NCBI RefSeq assembly: GCF_031583595.1 | Contig: NZ_CP134145.1 | Coordinates: 1,860,001 to 1,924,000 of the forward strand | Direction of reading: 5' to 3' | DNA length: 64,000 bases | Origin: Thalassotalea psychrophila | GTDB taxonomy: Bacteria > Pseudomonadota > Gammaproteobacteria > Enterobacterales > Alteromonadaceae | Shown here: one piece after another, positions 38,401 to 46,446 of the stretch | How the letters are laid out: each line of letters opens with the position of its first letter | Numbering within the stretch: the stretch's first letter is position 1 | Made by a program: the position numbers and the translations under genes | The notes under the pieces: generated by a model | Told to the model about the DNA's origin: nothing | What the model saw: the letters and a program-made list of their open reading frames with translations, nothing else | The model's database searches: none

Positions 38401-39780
38401 TTAGAAGCAGGCATTGAATATAATGTGTCATTAAAGCGCTCGAATTTACCCGATTACCTCAGAGAAGAAACCGATGTTTCGGCATACTTTATGCCAATTA
38501 ACTTGCCTGCTGGCACTGATCGTGTGGTGGTAGAAATTCTTGAAACATCATCACCTGACATCGATGTGTACATGGGCAAGGACTTCAATGCAAACGGCTA
38601 TGCTGATCGTCAGGAGTGGAATCGAATTCACTTATGGGCTGCTACGCCAGTAGCGCTTGAAAAGCTAGATTATGCCTTACCGTCACATGGCGATTACTGG
38701 TTGATGCTGCATAACTATGGTAATCAGTTTAATAACGAAGAACGAGATGAGTTTGATCCACAGCAAGCAAGTAAGATTGATAACATCAAGTTTGTGGTTA
38801 GTGTTGTTAAAGATGAGTTTGAAGCCGATGAAGATGACAAGGATGATGCGTTAAAAGCGAAAGCACCGAAAGATAATTATCCACATTCTGATATTCCAGT
38901 GACTATCTCTTGGAATAAAGAGATGCGTGAAAAAACACATTATTACGGTGCTATGGTTCTGGGGAGCTCGGAAGAACTGATTGGTAATTTAGGTTGGGTC
39001 AACATTGACTTGTACCGTGATCAAGATGATGTGAAATTACGCTTATTAGATAAAAGCGCAGGTTTAGCGTCGTACAACATCCACTTTATGGCAAATACCT
39101 CAGACATTGAGCAAACTTACCAAATGACGATGGAACTTGTTGACGGGGCTACATTTGAAAGTATGCAAATTAGTGCTGACCCTGAAAACAATGCCGATGG
39201 CACCAAAGGTCAAGACTTTACTTATAACCAGGAAGATAACACGTTTACCTGGGAGTATAAGCAAGGCGCTAATGCAGGCGCTGAAACTGTCACTGTTGTA
39301 TTTGATTACACCAACGTTGAAGGCTATAGCGACATAACGCCTTATGTCACATCACAACTCAATGAAGAAGAAGAGCCTCAGCTGGCGTTAGCAGCACCTG
39401 AGATGGTAAAAGGCGCGCCAATTTTCACCGTTGCAGCATCTGATTCATTGGTCGAGGAAGGTCAGCTAGTTACCTTAACTTCAACATTAGTTGATGGGGT
39501 TATCGATGGCGCGCCAATCACCTATGACTGGCAGCAAACCTCTGGCCCCGTTGTGAGTGTTACCAATAACGAAACCAGCATCAGCTTTAATGTTGTCAAA
39601 ACCAAAGAAGCCATCACCTTTCGTTTAATTGGTAACAATTCTGAACGAGATTCAAAACCAATTGAAACGTCTGTTTATGTAGAACAAGAAGAGCAAGGCT
39701 CTGGTGGTAGTACTGGTATGGCCTGGTTTGCACTTGCCTTGATGACCCTATTTATCCGTCGTCAACAAGCACAGAAATAA
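35476..39780 (+). CDS. Secreted subtilisin-family serine protease with PA domain and GlyGly-CTERM tail, module B
   Basis: 1434 residues from GTG 35476, which lies behind TAAGGAA and matches the TTG start of the module A paralogue (both open with codons for K-F-N); an ATG at 35434 lies before the hairpin and lacks a site. Signal peptide about 1-23, I9 prodomain about 73-183, S8 domain about 213-770. The triad is complete: Asp222 (GIIDSG), His333 (NGHGTHVAS), Ser705 (GTSMASPHVAG), with Asn449 in SAGNN. A PA domain is inserted at about 500-640 without the His-rich loop of module A. Fn3-like, PPC-like and PKD/REJ-like domains follow. The tail GSGGSTGMAWFALALM plus IRRQQ is a textbook GlyGly-CTERM. 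Expected to be a type II-secreted, rhombosortase-processed extracellular endoprotease. Confidence 0.93.
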   Translation: MKFNLSKIISACSLVLASTGVSAETKQLEHAYQLGRFVEDNAVKIPFRTLNNSEVSSSTLDIDKLVRKHLSNEYFIILQDQPLASYRGGVNNLAPTNVLASKGSNTTSQGKLDTKSLASKKYKNYLANKQNETQFHLNLRLQRDVEIGSTYQTALNGFTATLSPSEAILVSQLPNVIAVGKAGIAEIQTDSGPGYSGAKNVWQGTETAGGNKGEGMVIGIIDSGIGSFLEPVVDITDLSNLPPFHPSFADKVDEDGDGEIDYDHVNPMPNAESSSGYYGDCVDSPGWCNDKLIGVVPFGHLKKVLTFVRDEENTFMRVRDLQRSETGQDSNGHGTHVASTAAGNVVRNIKTEGVLGGFLPEVYQHDFVYEQISGVAPHANIIAYKACDSGGYCYQQYAIDAIEHAIEVGVDVINYSVGSTPASPWYDWVSLAYLNAREAGVSVAASAGNNGASGKGTMRTPGNAPWLMGVAAVTHDRAFDKKQVTLSGGAVDFELETNVLIGESATQGLPATDVVYAADVESAEAVDDFEMAGSCGIDSIPAEAVAGKVVICNRGGVSLDGPLSRAVKSHNLSLVGAAGMILINTNDSGTNLASDFHTIPSAHLDKKDGKLLLDWLDEGEGHQVAISASHLVSSQTFEEHEDFSGIITGFSSQGPDRFSGDYLVPDIAAPGQDILAGGLGHNMKEFTLNLKNTTDQDFRYISGTSMASPHVAGMMLLIKAERPEWNPAELQSALMLTAGTYAKFVGPVEQKKQTFTPAALHSSGAGIARVDLAIETGLVLNETSAGYLAADPFGDIAFLQMPTEPGEAEQGEDENIRNVRDLIKELPAGWHGKPGKMNIASMSKGACIGECQWTRTLTATKDADWTVSYSYTTEGMTLTSDLDGQTISLTAGEEFDITVTASVNEELDSSWSDGRVHLTPSNPSIPAVSMPVTVNFVAGSAPELVEINTNRNVGSVIVDDVVSIGTSDLTVMTSNLEAGIEYNVSLKRSNLPDYLREETDVSAYFMPINLPAGTDRVVVEILETSSPDIDVYMGKDFNANGYADRQEWNRIHLWAATPVALEKLDYALPSHGDYWLMLHNYGNQFNNEERDEFDPQQASKIDNIKFVVSVVKDEFEADEDDKDDALKAKAPKDNYPHSDIPVTISWNKEMREKTHYYGAMVLGSSEELIGNLGWVNIDLYRDQDDVKLRLLDKSAGLASYNIHFMANTSDIEQTYQMTMELVDGATFESMQISADPENNADGTKGQDFTYNQEDNTFTWEYKQGANAGAETVTVVFDYTNVEGYSDITPYVTSQLNEEEEPQLALAAPEMVKGAPIFTVAASDSLVEEGQLVTLTSTLVDGVIDGAPITYDWQQTSGPVVSVTNNETSISFNVVKTKEAITFRLIGNNSERDSKPIETSVYVEQEEQGSGGSTGMAWFALALMTLFIRRQQAQK

Positions 39781-39805
39781 TTTAATAATAATAAAAGAAA
39801 TGATC

Positions 39806-39831
39806 ACGCAGCTAGTTTTGGTTGGCTGCGT
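39806..39831 (+). promoter_or_regulatory. Hairpin between subtilase and TBDR, module B
   Basis: ACGCAGC (39806-39812) pairs with GCTGCGT (39825-39831) around a T/G-rich loop. It lies in the same intercistronic interval as the module A palindrome and attenuator (13368-13427), without sequence similarity. Confidence 0.45.
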
Positions 39832-39866
39832 AATTGAATAAATACTTAATAATTTGGGATATAATT

Positions 39867-42800
39867 GTGAGAAAAATTAATATATTAACCTCAAGCATTC
39901 GCGCCGCATTTGTTATTGGTGTCGTTGGGAGTTTTAACGTTGCTGCATTTGAACAAGACGAAGTAGCAAGCGTAGAAGTTGAGCAAGTCGTAGAAAACGA
40001 ATCAACAGAAACTGTTGATACAGAAGAAATTGAAGTGGTTGAAGTTACCGGTTCACACATCAAGGCAAATGCCCTTGAAGGTGTTAGCCCGGTTACTGTG
40101 ATCACTGCTGATGAGATGCTTAAAAAAGGCTTTTCAACGGCCTATGATGCATTAAAAGATTTAACGCAAAACACCGGTGTAGTGCAAGGTGCAGAAATGG
40201 CCGCGCAAGGTGGCTTTACGCCTAATGCACAATCATTAAACCTACGTGGTTTAGGTAATAACCAAACGTTAGTATTAGTTAATGGCCGCCGTGTTGCTGA
40301 CTACCCTGCGCCATATAATGGTGCGTCAAACTTTGTTAACTTATCATCTATTCCTGCTGCGGCAATTTCTAGAATGGAAATTTTAACCTCAGGTGCATCA
40401 GCTATTTATGGTTCAGATGCAATTGCTGGTGTAGTTAACATTATTACTAAAAAAGATGTTGAAGATACTACGTTTAGTGCTCGAATTGGTACTACTACGG
40501 AAGGCGGCGGCGATGAAGGCCGCTTCCAATTAGTTACCGGCTCTGTTGGTGATGATTACAGCGTAACTTTGGCATTAGAATATCAAAAGCAAGATCCAAT
40601 ATTTTCTGCCGATCGCGACTTTATGGACTCAGTAGATGATGGCCCATTAGAGCGAACCGCACTGGATCGCGGTATTGTGATTGTTGATGACATGGCGCAG
40701 CGTGGTTTTTACCCAGATGATGAAGAAACTGAAGACGTTGATGAAAGCGTAAAATGGTATCGTGATCCAACCGAGCCACGCTGTTTAGCATCAGGCTCAG
40801 GTTATGAATACACTGAGCGTGTTACTGTTGCTGATGATGAAGATGATGATGATTTCGTTTGGGGTAACTATTGTGGTGTTGATCTTTCAGGCACAAAATC
40901 ACTACGCAACGAACGTGAAACTGTATCGCTATACTTAAGTGGAGAGTATAACTTAACGGATGATACCAGTGCTTATGCTGATGTAATGTATTCACAACAG
41001 GATGCATTTGTGCGCGGCGGTTTCCACTTTGTTAATACCAAAATTTTAGAGCTTTTACCTGAAGGTGAAGAAGGCAATATGGCCATTCTAGAAGAAGGGG
41101 TTATTCCTGGTGATTTCGAAGGTGCAAGCCAATATGACTGGCGTACTGAGCAACGTTTATTTGCTCAACATGAACTAGGTTATAGAGACAGTACCATTGA
41201 AGATTCTGCTTTACAGGTAAATGCGGGTTTTAAAGGCGTAATTTTTGATGATTACGATTGGGAATTAGCCTTTAGTCGCAGTGAAAATACCAATGACAGA
41301 TACGCTACTCTTTTAAAAGAAGAAGCAGTAAGAGCTATGTATAAAGGTGGCTACAACACCCATACTTATTGGTATGAAGAACAAGGTATAGAGCACTACG
41401 ATGGTATAAACACTATTGATTTATACGCACCAGTTACCCAGGATATGCGCAATGCGTTACTTGGTACACAACTAACGGCTGCTGATTCATACTCGAATAC
41501 AGTAACGGGTATTATTTCAGGTCCGGTAATGGAATTACCAGCTGGTGATATGTATTTTGCTTTGGTTACCGAATGGAACCAGCAAGGCTATGATATTGAA
41601 CTTGACGAGAGAACCCTTAATGATGATGGTAATGGCTGGGATGGCGTTACTGGTACTGAAGGTGGCGGTGATCGTGAGCGTTACGCGGTTGGTCTGGAGT
41701 TACAATTCCCAATCATTGATACGTTAAGCGCGCAACTAGCGGGTCGTTATGATGAGTATGAAGATGAGACAAGTGACGTTGGTGGTCGCTTTACTCCGCA
41801 AGTAGGTATGGAATATCGTCCAACCGGTGATTTATTATTCCGCGGTAACTGGGGTAAGAGCTTTAGAGCGCCAGACATGCATCGTGTATTTGCAACTGAC
41901 GGTGGCTATTACACCACTGCATACGATTACTCTACGTGTGAAGACGCTTATTACGAGCAATACAAAGATGATGATGGCGATTGGGATACACCTGTAGAAG
42001 AAATGGAAGCCTACGATCCGGCTAAATCACCGTGTATGGCACAATCGGCTAAAGGTAACAGTAAAGGCTCTAAAACTCTTAAAGAAGAAGAGGGTACAAC
42101 ATACGGTCTTGGTTTTGTTTGGGATATTACAGAAACATTAAATGTAACTGCTGATTGGTATGTAGTAGAAATTGAACAATCTGTAGTAAGTGAATCAATG
42201 TCGGGTATTTTACTTAATGATTACTACTGTAAAGTTCGTCAAACTGAAGATGAAGATGCAGATAACTATTACCCATTTGACGCGCAAGAGCGAGAAGATT
42301 ACACCCCAGGTAGCCCACAATGTATTTCAAATGCTGAAAACATTACTCGTAAAGATGGCGGTATCGCTGGTCCACAAATTGAGTCAGTAACGACTAGCCA
42401 TGTTAACTTGGCAAAAACTACAGTAGAAGGTATCGATGCAAAAGCTGCTTATCAATATTCGAGCAGTTTTGGTGATTGGTACTTCAACTTAGCTTGGACC
42501 CATACGCTTGATTCAACTTATCAAGCAGATGAAGAGAGTGAAGAAATTCATACTCGTGATAAGTGGTGGAATAAGTCAGCTCGCTCGGTTATGAATGGCT
42601 CTGTTACCTGGGTTGAAAGTGACTTATCAGTAACCTTAAGTGGTCGCAGAATTGGCTCTATTCCGATTTCTAATCCACCAAAAGAATTTAGTGATGAAGA
42701 TAGTTACTATCACGAAAGCGTGCAGCGTTTAGACCCGTACTATACCTTTAATCTTACTTCTGCATATTTCGTCAGTGACGATTTTAAAGTATCAGCACAG

Positions 42801-42929
42801 GTTCAAAACGTATTAAACGAACAACCACCTGAAGATGTAACTGCTTACTCATGGCCATTCTACAATGGTGCATACGGCGGGGCAGCTGTAGGTCGTACGG
42901 TTTCAGCTGAAATGACTTACGTGTTCTAA
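39867..42929 (+). CDS. TonB-dependent outer-membrane receptor, module B
   Basis: 1020 residues from GTG 39867, chosen because the protein then begins at the same point as the TTG-started paralogue and a GGGA element lies upstream; the in-frame ATG at 39834 has no site and would disrupt the signal peptide. Plug motifs: VEVTGSHIKANALEGVSPVT, NLRGLGNNQTLVLVNGRR, IYGSDAIAGVVNIITKK. The barrel keeps long blocks shared with the module A receptor (GNSKGSKTLKEEEGTTYG, DKWWNKSARSVMNGSV) but differs in several loops, for example about 390-480, suggesting different ligands. It ends in the canonical outer-membrane signal with terminal Phe (TYVF). Uptake of protease products from the adjacent subtilase is a context-based inference. 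Confidence 0.93.
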   Translation: MRKINILTSSIRAAFVIGVVGSFNVAAFEQDEVASVEVEQVVENESTETVDTEEIEVVEVTGSHIKANALEGVSPVTVITADEMLKKGFSTAYDALKDLTQNTGVVQGAEMAAQGGFTPNAQSLNLRGLGNNQTLVLVNGRRVADYPAPYNGASNFVNLSSIPAAAISRMEILTSGASAIYGSDAIAGVVNIITKKDVEDTTFSARIGTTTEGGGDEGRFQLVTGSVGDDYSVTLALEYQKQDPIFSADRDFMDSVDDGPLERTALDRGIVIVDDMAQRGFYPDDEETEDVDESVKWYRDPTEPRCLASGSGYEYTERVTVADDEDDDDFVWGNYCGVDLSGTKSLRNERETVSLYLSGEYNLTDDTSAYADVMYSQQDAFVRGGFHFVNTKILELLPEGEEGNMAILEEGVIPGDFEGASQYDWRTEQRLFAQHELGYRDSTIEDSALQVNAGFKGVIFDDYDWELAFSRSENTNDRYATLLKEEAVRAMYKGGYNTHTYWYEEQGIEHYDGINTIDLYAPVTQDMRNALLGTQLTAADSYSNTVTGIISGPVMELPAGDMYFALVTEWNQQGYDIELDERTLNDDGNGWDGVTGTEGGGDRERYAVGLELQFPIIDTLSAQLAGRYDEYEDETSDVGGRFTPQVGMEYRPTGDLLFRGNWGKSFRAPDMHRVFATDGGYYTTAYDYSTCEDAYYEQYKDDDGDWDTPVEEMEAYDPAKSPCMAQSAKGNSKGSKTLKEEEGTTYGLGFVWDITETLNVTADWYVVEIEQSVVSESMSGILLNDYYCKVRQTEDEDADNYYPFDAQEREDYTPGSPQCISNAENITRKDGGIAGPQIESVTTSHVNLAKTTVEGIDAKAAYQYSSSFGDWYFNLAWTHTLDSTYQADEESEEIHTRDKWWNKSARSVMNGSVTWVESDLSVTLSGRRIGSIPISNPPKEFSDEDSYYHESVQRLDPYYTFNLTSAYFVSDDFKVSAQVQNVLNEQPPEDVTAYSWPFYNGAYGGAAVGRTVSAEMTYVF

Positions 42930-42970
42930 TAAAAAGGTTAACGCCTAGCCTGTTTTAACGGCTAAATTTA

Positions 42971-43000
42971 AAAACCAGCTACATTAGTAGCTGGTTTTTT
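42971..43000 (+). terminator. Rho-independent terminator closing module B
   Basis: AAAACCAGCTAC, loop ATTA, GTAGCTGGTTTT form twelve perfect base pairs followed by more T. The convergent LysR gene ends at 43062. Confidence 0.92.
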
Positions 43001-43061
43001 AGTTTTTGGGGGATGAGGGGAGGTGAATTATCGCTATCAAAAAGCGTTTGCGCTATTTATA

Positions 43062-44012
43062 TTACCTTTCAGTACGGCTAATGATTTGTGAGGTTTTATC
43101 TATCAGTAATTGTTTTAGCCATTGGTGAGCACTGCTATTATGAGTAATACTGTGGTCGTTTAAATAAGTAGGCACAGCATATTTTTCATCGTTAAATAAA
43201 TATACTTTTTTAAAGTCATTACTAAAAAGTGACTGATCCATTAAATAATGCGCACCAATTAGTAAATAATCATTTTTTTTCATCGTTTGTGCCAGCAAGC
43301 CTAATTGTCCTCCCCTAAATGCCACTTGTCTTGTGAGTTGGTTATCTTCAATAAATTTCAATGCTGGGTTTTGTATGTCTGATCCAGTATGAGAGTCTAG
43401 GCTAAAATCAACAAATTTATACTTTAGGCAATCTTCAACGGTAATGTTCTTACACTTCATTAGTGGATGATTTTTACTTGCAAAAATTGCCGGGTAAGCA
43501 TTGCCTAAAAATGTGGAATTAAATTGATCGCCCGGTGTTGGTTTAACATAAATGGAAAAATCTAGTGTACCCGCTGCCAGATGTTTAGATTGATCAACAG
43601 AAGATGGCTGTTGTGAAATGATAATATTTGGCGCTTGCTTTGCGATAATATCTAATACCGGCAACATTAATGAATAACTCATCAAGCTGGGAATTGATAT
43701 TATAAATGATTGTTGGCAACTAGCCGCATTGAAATCTTCTTCTTCTAACAAATCGTGAATTTGGCTTAATAATAAGTTAAGTGGTTGCTTTAACTGCAAC
43801 GCTCTTTTTGTTGGCCGTAATCCATTAGCTTCTCTAATAAATAACGGATCATTGAATATAGCTCGTAACTTTTGTAGAGCTCTACTGATGGCCGGTTGAG
43901 AGACAAAAAGCTTTTCTGCGGTGCGACTAACGTTATTCTCTTCAAGTAATACTAATAGTGTGACCAATAGGTTTAAATCAATTCTTGCCAGTTGTTGTGA
44001 TATTGAGCGCAT
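43062..44012 (-). CDS. LysR-family transcriptional regulator
   Basis: 316 residues, normal length for the family. The N-terminal winged helix is clear: RIDLNLLVTLLVLLEENNVS, then AEKLFVSQPAISRALQKLR (about residues 10-65). The C-terminal substrate-binding domain follows from about 90, with conserved-looking segments DFSIYVKP and LLAQTMKKNDYLLIG. It is transcribed away from the DUF1254/DUF1214 gene at 44280, the usual arrangement of a LysR regulator and its target, with 267 bases between them. It is a paralogue of the LysR at 56201-57151, which also faces a DUF1254/DUF1214 gene. Inducer unknown. Confidence 0.93.
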   Translation of the reverse strand: MRSISQQLARIDLNLLVTLLVLLEENNVSRTAEKLFVSQPAISRALQKLRAIFNDPLFIREANGLRPTKRALQLKQPLNLLLSQIHDLLEEEDFNAASCQQSFIISIPSLMSYSLMLPVLDIIAKQAPNIIISQQPSSVDQSKHLAAGTLDFSIYVKPTPGDQFNSTFLGNAYPAIFASKNHPLMKCKNITVEDCLKYKFVDFSLDSHTGSDIQNPALKFIEDNQLTRQVAFRGGQLGLLAQTMKKNDYLLIGAHYLMDQSLFSNDFKKVYLFNDEKYAVPTYLNDHSITHNSSAHQWLKQLLIDKTSQIISRTER

Positions 44013-44102
44013 AAAGTTTCTGTCTATAAAAAAGGATATACACTTAAGTTATAGCACATATTAAAATTTGTAATTTGTAGTTATATGTCTTTGTCGATAA
44101 TA

Positions 44103-44127
44103 TTCACTCATCAAGTTGCTGAGTGAA
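44103..44127. promoter_or_regulatory. Candidate LysR operator in the divergent promoter region
   Basis: TTCACTCA (44103-44110) and TGAGTGAA (44120-44127) are perfect inverted arms separated by nine bases, in the gap between the LysR gene and the DUF1254/DUF1214 gene. Size and location fit a LysR-type binding site; binding itself is inferred. Confidence 0.45.
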
Positions 44128-44279
44128 CTTTGACCACTTGTAGGTTGAAATATCAGCAATGTTAAAAAAGTTTATTTAATTCAGATGTTTATTGGCGAAA
44201 CCTAAAACCTAAGTCTATAAATATATTAGGAATTAATTTAATTGAGATTAATTTAGTATTAACGACTTAAGGTGTAAAA

Positions 44280-45299
44280 ATGAAGAAGTTAGTTTTATCA
44301 ACATTGGCAATTGCTGCAACATTATCAACATCAGTGTTTGCAAATGATTTAAGGGTTACTCGCGACAACTTTGTCCAAGCTGAAACCAGTAAGTATTATG
44401 CGGTTACGTTAATGAAAGCCGGTGGCGTAAATAAGTTTAAACATTATTTAGTACCACCAGAAACAGAATCACAGCCAATTGTTCGTATGAACCGCGACAC
44501 TCTTTATAGTACTGCTGTTCTTGATGCTTCTAAAGGTGGCACCATCACTATTCCTGAAGTAGGCGATAGATATGTGTCAGTGCACTTTGTTGATGAAAAC
44601 CATATTAGCTACGACATGTTTTACGGCCCAGGTACCTATAAAGTACCTACAAGTACAAACTTTATGTTTGTTAATGTGCGATTTGGTTTGCGCGACATTA
44701 ATGACAAGAATGAAATTGCTGAAATTAACAAGTTACAAAAATCTGTTGTACTAAAAATGGGCAGCGCTAACGAGTATGTACCGTTTAATCCAGACCTTAA
44801 AGCCTTAGCTGCTGGTACTGAAGTGATTAAAGAAGAGTTATTACTTGACGTGCAAAAGTTACAACTTGCCGACTCTGCTTATATGTTTGGTACACCAGAT
44901 TACACCAAACCTGAATATCATCTAATGGGCGTGGCTTATGGATGGGGTGGTGCAAGTTATAAAGATAATATTTATCAGTACTCAAGGTTTATTGAGTCTG
45001 AAGAGTGTCATGCAACGACATTCCCTGACCCGAAAAACGACGGTGGTTTCTGGTCAATGACGGTATATAACTCTGCCGGGTTTATGTACAACGATAAAGC
45101 CACAATCAACTCGAACATTGCTGTTGCAAATAAAGATGGCACGTTTACCGTACATTTTGGTTGTGATGGTAAAGCGAATAACATCCCAACAAAAGGCCAC
45201 GATGGCTCATGGAATGTGTTAGTTCGTCATTACACGCCAAGTGCTCGTGTTAAAGACTTGAACATTGATCCTTCAAAAACGATTGCACCCGTTAAGTAA
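44280..45299 (+). CDS. Exported DUF1254/DUF1214 family protein (short form)
   Basis: 339 residues with a signal peptide ending in SVFA at about residue 21. The DUF1254-like part (about 30-140) has PIVRMNRDTLYSTAVLD and GDRYVSVHFVDENH. The DUF1214-like part (about 235-335) has GGFWSMTVYNSAGFMYND, NKDGTFTVHFG and SWNVLVRHYTPS. The middle motif YGWGGASYKDNIY is shared with the genes at 52194 and 57391. The protein should be periplasmic. No biochemical function is established to my knowledge for these domains. Divergent from a LysR regulator and followed by a terminator, so probably monocistronic and under that regulator's control. Confidence 0.85.
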   Translation: MKKLVLSTLAIAATLSTSVFANDLRVTRDNFVQAETSKYYAVTLMKAGGVNKFKHYLVPPETESQPIVRMNRDTLYSTAVLDASKGGTITIPEVGDRYVSVHFVDENHISYDMFYGPGTYKVPTSTNFMFVNVRFGLRDINDKNEIAEINKLQKSVVLKMGSANEYVPFNPDLKALAAGTEVIKEELLLDVQKLQLADSAYMFGTPDYTKPEYHLMGVAYGWGGASYKDNIYQYSRFIESEECHATTFPDPKNDGGFWSMTVYNSAGFMYNDKATINSNIAVANKDGTFTVHFGCDGKANNIPTKGHDGSWNVLVRHYTPSARVKDLNIDPSKTIAPVK

Positions 45300-45316
45300 T
45301 AGTTAGTTATTACCTC

Positions 45317-45347
45317 AAAGCCATGCCATTAAATCGGCGTGGCTTTT
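45317..45347 (+). terminator. Rho-independent terminator after DUF1254/DUF1214 gene
   Basis: AAAGCCATGCC pairs with GGCGTGGCTTT (one G-T pair) around an eight-base loop, followed by T. It separates this gene from the MoxR-Bat operon. Confidence 0.8.
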
Positions 45348-45468
45348 ATGATAATAATTACTGTTTACCAACAAACTACGCTTGAGTTTTTAAGCAGTAA
45401 ATAAAGATACATTATTTTAATAATTTAGCCAGTTGTAATGGACTTGGTATAAATTTAAAGGAAGATCC

Positions 45469-46437
45469 ATGAATCAAACACTTGATACCATATTGCAATT
45501 AAAGCAGCAGCTGCAAAAGTCTGTTATTGGACAGGAACATATGGTTGAAACACTATTAGTGTCGTTATTAACCAATGGTAATGTGTTGCTAGAAGGTTTA
45601 CCCGGTACGGCAAAAACTCGTTCAATTAAAGCGCTCTCGCAAGCGCTTAGTGTTGATCTTGGGCGAGTACAATTTACCCCAGATTTATTACCGTCAGATG
45701 TTACTGGTACTGAAATTTATCAAGATATTGATGGCAAACCAACGTTAACCTTTCAGCAAGGGCCGGTATTTAATAATTTGTTGTTAGCCGATGAGATAAA
45801 TCGCTCACCAGCGAAAGTTCAGGCTGCTCTTTTAGAGGCGATGGAAGAAAGGCAAATAACTGTAGCGGGTAAAACCTATAAGTTGCCTGAGTTATTTATG
45901 GTACTTGCCACGCAAAACCCTGTAGAGCAAGAGGGGACTTATCCATTGCCAGAAGCGCAAATGGACAGGTTCATGATGAAAATCAACCTTGATTACCCGA
46001 AGTTTGCTGATGAAGCGAAAATAATTAAATTAGTTCGCGGTGAAGAAAAACCAGTAACTGAAAAAGTTGTGCCAATTGACCCACAATGTATTTTCGATGC
46101 TCGAACGCAAATACAAGACATTCATTGTAGTGATGCTGTACTTGATTACATGGTTGCCATCGTTATCGCCACTCGAGAGCCTGAGAATTATTCTGAATCT
46201 CCATTAGCTAAATGGGTTAGCGTTGGCTCAAGCCCACGAGCAAGTATTGCATTAGATAAATGTGCGCGTTCAATGGCTTGGCTTAATGGTAAAGACTTTG
46301 TTGACCCAGATGATGTTCGTCAAGTTGTTCATGGCGTATTAAGGCATCGGTTAATTTTAAGTTACGATGCATTGGCCGATGGTATTAGCGCCGACCAAGT
46401 CATTGATGAAATTTTGAAGCAAGTCGCTGTCGCATAA
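45469..46437 (+). CDS. moxR: MoxR-family AAA+ ATPase
   Basis: 322 residues, normal for the family. Walker A is EGLPGTAKT (about 42-50), Walker B LLLADE (104-109) followed by the MoxR hallmark INRSPAKVQAALLEAMEERQ, and sensor 1 Asn150 lies in LATQNPVEQEGTYPLPEAQ. MoxR ATPases are chaperone-like factors that act with VWA-domain proteins encoded next to them. Here it heads a tight operon with DUF58, DUF4381, two VWA proteins, a TPR protein and BatD. The ribosome-binding site AAAGGAAG precedes ATG 45469. Cytoplasmic. Confidence 0.95.
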   Translation: MNQTLDTILQLKQQLQKSVIGQEHMVETLLVSLLTNGNVLLEGLPGTAKTRSIKALSQALSVDLGRVQFTPDLLPSDVTGTEIYQDIDGKPTLTFQQGPVFNNLLLADEINRSPAKVQAALLEAMEERQITVAGKTYKLPELFMVLATQNPVEQEGTYPLPEAQMDRFMMKINLDYPKFADEAKIIKLVRGEEKPVTEKVVPIDPQCIFDARTQIQDIHCSDAVLDYMVAIVIATREPENYSESPLAKWVSVGSSPRASIALDKCARSMAWLNGKDFVDPDDVRQVVHGVLRHRLILSYDALADGISADQVIDEILKQVAVA

Positions 46438-46446
46438 GAGGCACTG

